Both the position numbers and the translations under genes were made by a program. This document shows positions 1-6,496 of a DNA stretch of 63,503 nucleotides, piece by piece (the stretch's first letter is position 1; every line of letters begins with the position of its first letter). The notes under the pieces are model-generated. The model saw only the letters and a program-made list of their open reading frames with translations, had not been told where the DNA came from and made no database searches. This DNA is from an uncultured Gammaproteobacteria bacterium (GTDB lineage: Bacteria; Pseudomonadota; Gammaproteobacteria; PS1; Pseudothioglobaceae), in the NCBI GenBank assembly GCA_902511025.1, contig CABXDP010000003.1, forward strand, positions 1 through 63,503, given 5' to 3'.

Positions 1-750
1 ACGGGATATGAGGAGGCCGCTGCCCAGGGATTGCTTGCAGGAATAAACGCTGCTCTCCAGGTTCAAGAAAAGAATGCATGGATTCCTAAGAGAGATGAGT
101 CCTATATTGGAGTCATGGTTGATGACTTAACGACCAAAGGAGCAACAGAACCATATAGAATGTTTACCTCAAGGGCAGAATACAGACTATTGCTTAGAGA
201 AGACAATGCAGATGAGAGATTAACGCCCCAGGCTAGGGAGTTAGGGCTTATTGATGACCTTCGCTGGCAGGCTTTTAATGGGAAGTATGAGCAAGTTGCC
301 AATGAAAAGAAACGTTTAAAGTCTTTTTGGATTCAATCTGATGACACTCAAGCGCAAGAGGTTCTGGGAATAAAATTAAATCATGAATATAGCCTTGAAG
401 CTTTGCTTAAAAGACCAAATATCAACTACAAATTGCTAAGTAAGATTGAAAAAGCTAAACCATTTTTAGAAGATAAATTGATTATTGAGCAAGTGGAGAA
501 CCAAATTAAGTATGAGGGCTATATTAAAAGACAGTTAGACGAAATTGAAAAATATCGTAAAAATGAAAATACAAAGCTCTCTTCAAATATTGACTATAAC
601 GAAATTAAAGCACTATCAAATGAAGTGAGACAAAAGCTTAATCAGTTTAAGCCTGAAACAATAGGCCAGGCAAGCAGAATTCAAGGCGTAACTCCTGCAT
701 CAATTTCGATATTACTTGTATTTCTAAAAACTTATAAAACGCATTCGTGA
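1..750 (+). CDS. mnmG: tRNA uridine-5-carboxymethylaminomethyl modification enzyme MnmG, 3' part
   Basis: The reading frame is open from the first base, so the gene is cut by the window edge and only about the last 249 residues are visible; the full family is near 630. MnmG works with MnmE to place the carboxymethylaminomethyl group on the wobble uridine of several tRNAs, using FAD and a folate one-carbon unit. The visible part carries the strongly conserved family block [19 protein letters not shown] (about 53 codons in) followed by the helical C-terminal domain that contacts MnmE and tRNA. The FAD-binding N-terminus lies outside. It overlaps rsmG by 4 nt, the classic mnmG-rsmG pair. The partner gene mnmE is also in this window, about 41 kb away. 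Identity is nearly certain. Confidence 0.97.
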   Translation, partial: TGYEEAAAQGLLAGINAALQVQEKNAWIPKRDESYIGVMVDDLTTKGATEPYRMFTSRAEYRLLLREDNADERLTPQARELGLIDDLRWQAFNGKYEQVANEKKRLKSFWIQSDDTQAQEVLGIKLNHEYSLEALLKRPNINYKLLSKIEKAKPFLEDKLIIEQVENQIKYEGYIKRQLDEIEKYRKNENTKLSSNIDYNEIKALSNEVRQKLNQFKPETIGQASRIQGVTPASISILLVFLKTYKTHS

Positions 751-1358
751 GTGAACTAGAAAGGTTGCTTTGTGAGGGTGCAGAGCTTATGGATATATCT
801 CTTTCAGATTATCAAGTTGATCAACTCCTAGCCTATCATAAGCTTATTGAAAAATGGAATCAGGTTTATAATCTTAGTGCAATACGCGACCCCATTGAAT
901 CAATTAAAAAGCATTTTTTAGATAGTCTCTCAATAGTAAATTTTATTCAGCCTGGACTGCTACTAGATGTTGGCTCTGGTGCTGGTTTACCTGGAATTGT
1001 TATCGCAATTATGAAACCAAAAACTAAAGTATTTACAATCGATAGTGTTGGAAAAAAATGCCGCTTTATGCAGACAGTAAAAACAGAGTTATCATTGGAA
1101 AACTTAACCGTAGTCAATAACAGAGTTGAAAATTTTAACTATGAAGAGCCATTTCAGCAAATAGTATCAAGGGCTTTTTCTTCTGGGGTTGATACAATTG
1201 AAAAAACTCGGCACTTGATTTCCAGTAATGGACGTTATTTGCTTATGAAGGGTGATAATATTGAACAAGAAAATCTTAAGAATTTCAGCTCTATAATTCA
1301 TTCCTTAAAGGTTCCATTTGTCTCAGATAAGAGATCACTTTTAGAAATTAATATATAA
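747..1358 (+). CDS. rsmG: 16S rRNA (guanine-527-N7)-methyltransferase RsmG
   Basis: This 203-residue protein methylates G527 in the 530 loop of 16S rRNA using S-adenosylmethionine. The SAM-binding motif [13 protein letters not shown] is at residues 71-83, after a helical N-terminal part containing [14 protein letters not shown], which matches the family. The start is a GTG overlapping the mnmG stop (GTGA). An internal ATG at codon 15 exists, but the GTG gives the usual N-terminal length and fits translational coupling. The gene is followed after 7 nt by the tatD-like gene on the same strand. Nothing appears broken. Confidence 0.96.
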   Translation: MSELERLLCEGAELMDISLSDYQVDQLLAYHKLIEKWNQVYNLSAIRDPIESIKKHFLDSLSIVNFIQPGLLLDVGSGAGLPGIVIAIMKPKTKVFTIDSVGKKCRFMQTVKTELSLENLTVVNNRVENFNYEEPFQQIVSRAFSSGVDTIEKTRHLISSNGRYLLMKGDNIEQENLKNFSSIIHSLKVPFVSDKRSLLEINI

Positions 1359-1365
1359 TTTTGAT

Positions 1366-2136
1366 ATGCAAATAGTTGATTCTCATTGCCATATTGATCG
1401 TGTAGACCTTAACGCATTTGGCGGAAGTATTGAGTCAATGCTGAAGCATGCTGGCGACCTTTCAGTGACTAAGTTTCTTTGTGTTTGTATTGATTTAGAG
1501 CATTTTGATGAAGTTCATAACCTATCAAAATCTTACCCAAACATCTACTGTTCCGTTGGTGTTCATCCAACAGAGGTAGATGGCAAAGACCCATCTGTAG
1601 AAGAACTCCTAGGGTTTGCTAATAGTGAAACTGTCATTGCTATTGGTGAGACAGGTTTAGATTATTTTCATGTGAGAAAGAATGAGGCTGATTGGCAGAG
1701 AGAGAGATTTAGAAGACATATTGCCGCATCTAATAAGTCAGGGAAGCCAATGATTATTCATATGAGAGATTCAAAAGATGACACAATAGATATTCTATCT
1801 AGTGAGAAAGCAGAAAAAGGGGTTATGCATTGCTTCGCTGAGGATTTAGAGACTGCTAAAGCGGCTCTAGATTTAGGGTTCTACATTTCTTTTTCTGGCA
1901 TTCTGACCTTTAAAAGTGCCCAAGAATTAAGGGAAGTGGCAAAACAAATTCCAGATGATCGAATTTTGATAGAAACAGATTCTCCTTACCTAACACCTGT
2001 CCCATACAGGGGTAAGCCAAATAGTCCAGCTTACACTTATTATGTTGCTGAAAAGCTTGCTGAGATTCGTAATACAACTATTGGCGAGATTGCAAAATTA
2101 ACAACTCAAAATTTCAATCAGTTGTTCTTCTCTTGA
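1366..2136 (+). CDS. TatD family metal-dependent hydrolase (YcfH-like)
   Basis: A 256-residue TIM-barrel amidohydrolase-type protein. TatD/YcfH proteins are cytosolic metal-dependent DNases or deoxyribonuclease-like hydrolases; the exact substrate of this paralogue cannot be read from the sequence. Metal ligands typical of the family are present: DSHCHID at residues 5-11, the AIGETGLDY block, VMHCFAEDLE, and the C-terminal ILIETDSPYLTP. Length is normal. It lies between rsmG (7 nt gap) and rluC (4 nt gap) in what looks like one transcription unit. I leave the gene symbol empty because TatD and YcfH cannot be separated confidently by eye. Confidence 0.9.
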   Translation: MQIVDSHCHIDRVDLNAFGGSIESMLKHAGDLSVTKFLCVCIDLEHFDEVHNLSKSYPNIYCSVGVHPTEVDGKDPSVEELLGFANSETVIAIGETGLDYFHVRKNEADWQRERFRRHIAASNKSGKPMIIHMRDSKDDTIDILSSEKAEKGVMHCFAEDLETAKAALDLGFYISFSGILTFKSAQELREVAKQIPDDRILIETDSPYLTPVPYRGKPNSPAYTYYVAEKLAEIRNTTIGEIAKLTTQNFNQLFFS

Positions 2137-2140
2137 GTTT

Positions 2141-3064
2141 ATGACTATCCATGATGCTCCTAGATTTGTAACTGTTGATGACTTTTCTGTGGGTCAAAGA
2201 CTTGATAATTATTTAATTAAGCAACTCAAGGGTGTTCCCAGATCCAGAATTTATCGTATCATTCGAAAGGGCGAGGTTAGAGTAAATAAAGGCAGAAAGA
2301 AAGCTGATTATAAGCTTAAAGCTGAGGATTTAATTCGAATACCACCCATACGAACTTCAACTGAAAAAGAGATTAAGCCTTCACAAGGCTTGTTAAAGAC
2401 ACTTGAGAATTCGGTGCTTTATGAGGACAAGGGATTGCTAATAATTAATAAAATCCATGGCATGGCAGTTCATGGTGGAAGTGGGATTAGTGTTGGAATT
2501 ATTGAGGCACTTAAATCACAATACAAGGAACCCATAGAGCTGGTTCACCGGCTCGATCGTTCGACTTCTGGATGCTTGCTTCTTGCAAAAAAAAGATCAG
2601 TACTGAAGTCATTGCATGAGCAGTTAGTTAGTCATCAGTTAGAAAAACGATATACAGCACTTGTCAAAGATACATGGAGCAAGAAAAGGCATACTATTGA
2701 TGCGCCCATTTATCAAAACTCCAGATACAGTGTTATCGATTCAAAAGGAAAGGATTCCCTAAGTCACTTTCATCCCATAAAAAACTTTGAATTAGGTGAG
2801 TTCAATGCATCACTCGTTGAGGTATCGATAGAAACGGGCAGAACCCATCAAATTCGCGTTCATGCAAAGTTTGCTGGCCATCCAGTTGCACAAGATGATA
2901 AGTATGGCGATGCAGCTTTTGATCAATTTATGAAAAAGAAAGGTCTAAATCGTCTATTCTTGCATGCGAAGACACTAACTTTTACAAACCCCTTAACAAA
3001 TGAAATTCAAAAAGTAAGTGCGCCCTTGCCAGCTGATTTAGAAGCATTTCTTAAAAAACTATGA
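2141..3064 (+). CDS. rluC: 23S rRNA pseudouridine synthase RluC
   Basis: A 307-residue pseudouridine synthase of the RluA family. An S4 RNA-binding domain occupies about residues 18-70 (GQRLDNYLIKQLKG, then SRIYRIIRKGEVRVNKG). The catalytic block HRLDRSTSG is at 136-144, with the nucleophilic aspartate at residue 139. The late motif GRTHQIRVHAKFAGHPVAQD is also present. The S4 domain plus overall length fits RluC, which modifies positions 955, 2504 and 2580 of 23S rRNA in E. coli; RluD is the alternative. The stop overlaps the ubiA start by 4 nt (ATGA), so the two are probably translated together. Confidence 0.88.
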   Translation: MTIHDAPRFVTVDDFSVGQRLDNYLIKQLKGVPRSRIYRIIRKGEVRVNKGRKKADYKLKAEDLIRIPPIRTSTEKEIKPSQGLLKTLENSVLYEDKGLLIINKIHGMAVHGGSGISVGIIEALKSQYKEPIELVHRLDRSTSGCLLLAKKRSVLKSLHEQLVSHQLEKRYTALVKDTWSKKRHTIDAPIYQNSRYSVIDSKGKDSLSHFHPIKNFELGEFNASLVEVSIETGRTHQIRVHAKFAGHPVAQDDKYGDAAFDQFMKKKGLNRLFLHAKTLTFTNPLTNEIQKVSAPLPADLEAFLKKL

Positions 3065-3903
3065 ATGCATACATACGACTGATGAGACTAGATAAGCCTA
3101 TTGGCTCATTATTGCTCTTATGGCCAACCTATTGGGCGCTATTCCTGAGTGCAGATGGATGGCCAGACTTGGATTTGTTGATTATTTTTACACTAGGAGT
3201 TGTGGTGATGAGAAGTGCGGGTTGCGTAATTAATGATTATGCTGATCGAGATATTGACAAACATGTCAAAAGAACACGAAACAGACCAATTACATCAGGT
3301 GAGATTTCATCAAGATCTGCATTAACATTATTTATCGTACTTCTACTACTAGCGCTTATTTTAGTTTTACAAACCAACCTATTAACAATACAGCTCTCAT
3401 TAATTGCGGTTAGTTTGGCCGCAATTTATCCGTTTACTAAAAGATGGACTAGCCTGCCACAGCTTGTTTTGGGGGTAGCATTTGGAATGAGCGTTCCTAT
3501 GGCATTTGCCGCACAAACCGAAACCATAGCAATAGAGGCAGGGCTTGTTTTCATTGGGTCCTTAGTCTGGACTCTGATTTACGATACTCTTTATGCAATG
3601 GCTGATCGAGAAGAAGACTTAAAAATCGGTGTAAAGTCGACAGCAATTCTTTTTAAAAAGTATGACCAGATTATCATTACATTCTTACAATTGCTACTTA
3701 TTTTGATATTTTTTGGAATAGGAAATACCTTCAATTTGGGTCAAATTTACTATTTTTCATTAATTATTATTGGTTGCATCATGATTTATCATCAATTTTT
3801 GATGAAAAAACGCCAAAATGACCAGTATTTCAAGGCTTTTATTCATAACAATTACATTGGTATGACTGCATTTGCAGGGATTTTCTTATCTGTGACAATT
3901 TGA
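3061..3903 (+). CDS. ubiA: 4-hydroxybenzoate polyprenyltransferase UbiA
   Basis: A 280-residue integral membrane prenyltransferase that joins a polyprenyl chain to 4-hydroxybenzoate in ubiquinone synthesis. The first Asp-rich prenyl-diphosphate motif NDYADRDID is at residues 58-66, followed by the family block KRTRNRPI. The second motif is represented by YDTLYAMADREED around residue 170. About eight to nine hydrophobic spans cover the rest. It is the last gene of the mnmG-rsmG-tatD-rluC-ubiA string, overlapping rluC by 4 nt. No clear hairpin terminator follows; the next 100 bp is T-rich and then gives way to the promoter of the small-protein gene. Confidence 0.95.
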   Translation: MNAYIRLMRLDKPIGSLLLLWPTYWALFLSADGWPDLDLLIIFTLGVVVMRSAGCVINDYADRDIDKHVKRTRNRPITSGEISSRSALTLFIVLLLLALILVLQTNLLTIQLSLIAVSLAAIYPFTKRWTSLPQLVLGVAFGMSVPMAFAAQTETIAIEAGLVFIGSLVWTLIYDTLYAMADREEDLKIGVKSTAILFKKYDQIIITFLQLLLILIFFGIGNTFNLGQIYYFSLIIIGCIMIYHQFLMKKRQNDQYFKAFIHNNYIGMTAFAGIFLSVTI

Positions 3904-3988
3904 AAGCATTTTTTGTTGTTTTTTTGCAACTTTATAGCTATTTATAGTCATTTTTGCTTAATTTTTAGCTTTTTTTCATCAATAAAAC

Positions 3989-4015
3989 TTGACACTCAGT
4001 TTTTGTTACTATAAA
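3989..4015 (+). promoter_or_regulatory. Predicted sigma-70 promoter of small hydrophobic protein gene 1
   Basis: A consensus -35 box TTGACA at 3989-3994 is followed 15 bp later by TATAAA at 4010-4015. A -10 of TAAAAA in register with a 17-bp spacer is an alternative. The same two boxes with the same 15-bp spacing recur before the second copy at 4423-4449, which supports their being functional. Transcription should begin near 4020-4025. Confidence 0.7.
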
Positions 4016-4024
4016 AAGTGCATC

Positions 4025-4044
4025 AATCGGCAAAGATGCCGGTT
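4025..4044 (+). promoter_or_regulatory. Conserved 5'-leader hairpin, copy 1
   Basis: AATCGGC (4025-4031) pairs with GCCGGTT (4038-4044) around a 6-nt loop. The hairpin lies between the predicted transcription start and the Shine-Dalgarno sequence (GGAGAG, just upstream of 4071). In the second copy (4459-4478) the two stem substitutions change C-G to U-G and G-C to G-U, so all seven pairs remain possible. That is weak but suggestive support for an RNA structure. I do not recognise it as a known riboswitch. Confidence 0.45.
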
Positions 4045-4070
4045 ATCTTTATAATTAATGGAGAGAAAAT

Positions 4071-4286
4071 ATGTTAAGTAATGTAACTGGTTGGATAAAA
4101 AAATTAACAGAAGCAGGCGTCGGTCTTGTTGGACTTGCAATTGTTGCTCAAGTAATCTTTGGTTCAAGCGTAGCATTCCTTCCTGGTGATGTTATTGCTA
4201 ATCTAATGAGTATTATTGGATCACTTGGAGCTGCTGGCTTAGTTGGTTTGGTCACAGCTGGATTGTTGTACCAAATCCTCAAGTAA
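4071..4286 (+). CDS. Small hydrophobic protein of unknown function, copy 1
   Basis: I do not recognise this 71-residue protein. It begins with a short amphipathic, basic segment (GWIKKLTEAG, residues 7-16), then a hydrophobic stretch at about 15-31, a conserved turn AFLPGDV (about 36-42), and a second hydrophobic stretch at about 50-69. It could therefore form two membrane spans. It is a clear paralogue of the 72-residue protein at 4504-4722: the shared blocks are KKLTEAGV, Q.IFG, AFLPGDV and the hydrophobic C-terminal helix. Each copy is a single-gene unit with near-consensus promoter, leader hairpin, strong GGAGAG ribosome site and intrinsic terminator, a layout expected of an abundant small protein. 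No signal peptide or cysteines are seen. Function is unknown; a bacteriocin-like or membrane-stress role is only conjecture. Confidence 0.85.
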   Translation: MLSNVTGWIKKLTEAGVGLVGLAIVAQVIFGSSVAFLPGDVIANLMSIIGSLGAAGLVGLVTAGLLYQILK

Positions 4287-4307
4287 ACATTCCATATTAG
4301 CTCAATG

Positions 4308-4336
4308 AAAACCCGCCGCAAGGCGGGTTTTTTTTT
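4308..4336 (+). terminator. Intrinsic terminator of small-protein gene 1
   Basis: The arms ACCCGCC (4311-4317) and GGCGGGT (4322-4328) form a GC-rich hairpin with a 4-nt loop, followed by an unbroken run of T to 4336. It lies 22 nt after the stop codon and isolates the upstream gene from its duplicate. Confidence 0.93.
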
Positions 4337-4422
4337 GTACATTTGAATATTTCTAATGTTGTCTTAAGTCCAATTAATGCAACAGATTGAGCGTTTTTTC
4401 CTATAAATGCAACTTAGAAAAC

Positions 4423-4449
4423 TTGACATAATTATATTGATACTATAAA
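4423..4449 (+). promoter_or_regulatory. Predicted sigma-70 promoter of small hydrophobic protein gene 2
   Basis: TTGACA at 4423-4428 and TATAAA at 4444-4449 with a 15-bp spacer repeat the arrangement in front of copy 1. The spacer sequences differ between copies while the boxes are kept, as expected if the boxes are under selection. Confidence 0.7.
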
Positions 4450-4458
4450 AAGTTCATC

Positions 4459-4478
4459 AATCGGTAGTGATGCTGGTT
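4459..4478 (+). promoter_or_regulatory. Conserved 5'-leader hairpin, copy 2
   Basis: AATCGGT (4459-4465) can pair with GCTGGTT (4472-4478) across a 6-nt loop, using G-U pairs at the two positions that differ from copy 1. The flanking leader sequence (ATAAAAAG.TCATCAATCGG upstream, TTATCTTT and AATGGAGAG downstream) is also retained between copies. Confidence 0.45.
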
Positions 4479-4503
4479 ATCTTTCAATAAATGGAGAGAA
4501 GAT

Positions 4504-4722
4504 ATGTTAGACAAAGTAATTGGTTGGGCAAAAAAATTAACAGAGGCAGGTGTTGCTGTAATCGCACTTGCTGTTGTTGTTCAAATAATCTTTGGCGGTG
4601 ATGCTGCATTCCTTCCTGGCGATGTAACTGGCAGCCTGATTAGTATTATTAGTGAACTTGGCTCTGCCAACTTGGTAGGACTAGTTGCTGCGGGGTTAAT
4701 ATACAAAATCTTTACTAGGTAA
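4504..4722 (+). CDS. Small hydrophobic protein of unknown function, copy 2
   Basis: This 72-residue paralogue of the protein at 4071-4286 has the same plan: basic amphipathic N-terminus (GWAKKLTEAG), hydrophobic segment around residues 15-32, the AFLPGDV turn, and a second hydrophobic helix ending in YKIFTR. The two proteins have diverged substantially while the promoter, leader and ribosome site (GGAGAG before the ATG) stayed close, indicating tandem duplication of the whole transcription unit followed by selection on both. Divergence mainly affects the central part (SIISELGSANLVG against SIIGSLGAAGLVG). Function is not known. Confidence 0.85.
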   Translation: MLDKVIGWAKKLTEAGVAVIALAVVVQIIFGGDAAFLPGDVTGSLISIISELGSANLVGLVAAGLIYKIFTR

Positions 4723-4741
4723 CATAGCATATTAGCTCATT

Positions 4742-4769
4742 AAAAAACCCGCATTTAAGCGGGTTTTTT
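4742..4769. terminator. Bidirectional intrinsic terminator
   Basis: CCCGC (4748-4752) and GCGGG (4759-4763) form a stem flanked by AAAAAA on the left and TTTTTT on the right. It can therefore end both the small-protein transcript (+) and the dapD transcript coming from the opposite strand (dapD stop at 4790). Confidence 0.88.
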
Positions 4770-4789
4770 ATTATCGAAAGGATTAGAAG

Positions 4790-5605
4790 TTAAATTCCTC
4801 TAAGAAGTTCGTTAATTCCAACTTTTGATCTGGTCTTGGCATCGACCTGTTTAACGATCACAGCGCAATAAAGCGAATAACTGCCATCTGAGGATGGAAG
4901 GTTTCCAGAAACAACAACAGATCCAGCTGGTATTCGACCATAACTTACTTCACCAGTCATCCTATTAAAAATTTTCGTCGATTGGCCAATATAAACACCC
5001 ATTGATATAACTGCCCCTTCTTCAACAATGACACCCTCAACAACTTCAGACCTTGCACCGATGAAGCAATCATCCTCAATTATTGTTGGGCTGGCTTGAA
5101 GAGGCTCTAAAACTCCACCAATACCAACACCACCTGACAAGTGAACATTTTTACCTATTTGAGCGCATGATCCAACTGTTGCCCATGTGTCGACCATTGT
5201 CCCTGAGTCAACATAAGCACCTATATTGACATAAGAAGGCATCAAAACAGTATTGGGAGCAATATATGAGCCTCGTCTCGCTGTCGCTGGAGGTACTACC
5301 CTAACGCCTGATGCTTGAAATTCCTTTTCAGTTGTATCAGCATACTTAGAAGGCACTTTATCAAAGTACTGTGTAAAACCAGAGGGCATAGGAGAATTAT
5401 CTGCAAGTCTAAATGAAAGAAGGACGGCCTTCTTTAACCATTCATTAACCTGCCAATCTCCAACACCTTTTTGTTCTGCAACTCTGACCTTTCCTGAGTC
5501 CAATAAATGTATTACTTCGTTGACAGCATCTTTAACCTCTGCACTAGCACTAGAAGGAGTTAAATGGTTTCTGTCCTCGAAAGCTGATTCAATAATATCT
5601 TTCAT
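4790..5605 (-). CDS. dapD: 2,3,4,5-tetrahydropyridine-2,6-dicarboxylate N-succinyltransferase DapD
   Basis: A 271-residue cytosolic enzyme of the succinylase branch of diaminopimelate/lysine synthesis; it transfers succinyl from succinyl-CoA to tetrahydrodipicolinate. The N-terminal helical part contains [15 protein letters not shown] left-handed parallel beta-helix follows, built from hexapeptide repeats ([56 protein letters not shown]). Length is typical. It lies 56 bp downstream of znuC on the same strand, with no obvious functional link, and faces the shared bidirectional terminator. Confidence 0.96.
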   Translation of the reverse strand: MKDIIESAFEDRNHLTPSSASAEVKDAVNEVIHLLDSGKVRVAEQKGVGDWQVNEWLKKAVLLSFRLADNSPMPSGFTQYFDKVPSKYADTTEKEFQASGVRVVPPATARRGSYIAPNTVLMPSYVNIGAYVDSGTMVDTWATVGSCAQIGKNVHLSGGVGIGGVLEPLQASPTIIEDDCFIGARSEVVEGVIVEEGAVISMGVYIGQSTKIFNRMTGEVSYGRIPAGSVVVSGNLPSSDGSYSLYCAVIVKQVDAKTRSKVGINELLRGI

Positions 5606-5661
5606 ATTTATTATTTAAAAAAAAGGGGCAATTATATCATTTACATTAGTTTTGCGATTAT

Positions 5662-6381
5662 CTAATGTTCATGATGATGGTTGTGATGATGTTCATAAGT
5701 GGCCATTAACTCATGGATTTGATCTGCAAAAAGGTCATTAAATTTTTCATCTTTTAATATTGATTCTGGAAGACCCTCACAGCAGATGTGATGATATAAA
5801 CATAAAACTTGGGTTGACTCCTTCATGACTCGATGTAGATCATGAGATACCATTAAAACCGCACAATTTTGCTCTTGATGAATATCCTGTATCAGTTTAT
5901 ACAGTTGCATTTGACCATCAACATCTAGATTTTGGGCGGGTTCATCGAGTATCAATACATTCGGTTTATTGAGAAGAGCTCTAGAGAGTAAAACTTTCTG
6001 TAATTCACCACCAGAGAGATTTTTTAGAGGCAAATGAAGCAATTCATTGATACCAGTCAAATCAAAAGTCTGCTGCATAAAAGCTGAATCCAATTTCTGA
6101 TTCAAAGTTAGAAAGTCTTTTACAGATATAGGAATATAAGGATTGGCTGTAAAAGTTTGAGGTGAATAACCAAGCCTGATATCACCTGTGTAAGTGACAT
6201 ATCCCGAGTCCTGTTTAATAACACCCAATAAAATTTTGATTAAAGAGCTTTTTCCTGCTCCATTTGGGCCAATGAGTGTTACAAATTCACCTTGATGAAG
6301 TTTAAAACTGACATCATCAAGAACATTCTTACCATTGTGGCTGAGCGTTATATTATCGAGAGTTATGAGAGCATCCGACAT
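5662..6381 (-). CDS. znuC: Zinc ABC transporter ATP-binding protein ZnuC
   Basis: A 239-residue ABC ATPase. Walker A is GPNGAGKSS near residue 40, the signature is LSGGELQKV near 123, and Walker B ends in LILDEPAQNLD. The C-terminus is histidine-rich (YEHHHNHHHEH, residues 229-239), which fits a zinc or related metal importer; the order of domains fits ZnuC, which energises ZnuB with periplasmic ZnuA. Neither znuA nor znuB is next to it, which is unusual because the three are normally clustered. The gene shares a 115-bp divergent intergenic region with polA. A manganese or iron-siderophore ATPase is a less likely alternative. Confidence 0.85.
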   Translation of the reverse strand: MSDALITLDNITLSHNGKNVLDDVSFKLHQGEFVTLIGPNGAGKSSLIKILLGVIKQDSGYVTYTGDIRLGYSPQTFTANPYIPISVKDFLTLNQKLDSAFMQQTFDLTGINELLHLPLKNLSGGELQKVLLSRALLNKPNVLILDEPAQNLDVDGQMQLYKLIQDIHQEQNCAVLMVSHDLHRVMKESTQVLCLYHHICCEGLPESILKDEKFNDLFADQIHELMATYEHHHNHHHEH

Positions 6382-6496
6382 CCATACATTTTATCTAACA
6401 TTTCTTACTTTCAAGCCTAAAATATAGTGTTAGAAGCATTAAATTCAAAAACCAGTTTCTAAGAATTGAATCATAGTTTAGATGTAAAATTTAATT

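Noticed and set aside
1-1400. oriC near mnmG-rsmG
   Set aside because: No DnaA-box cluster or parAB follows in the visible sequence; the gene pair alone does not mark an origin here.
4071-4722. The two small proteins as circular bacteriocins
   Set aside because: Size and hydrophobicity fit loosely, but no leader cleavage site, immunity or maturation genes are adjacent; kept only as conjecture.
6394-6434. TCTAACA (6394-6400) and TGTTAGA (6428-6434), an inverted repeat in the znuC/polA gap, considered as a Zur site
   Set aside because: The arms are 27 bp apart and do not resemble the Zur box; chance is likely in AT-rich DNA.
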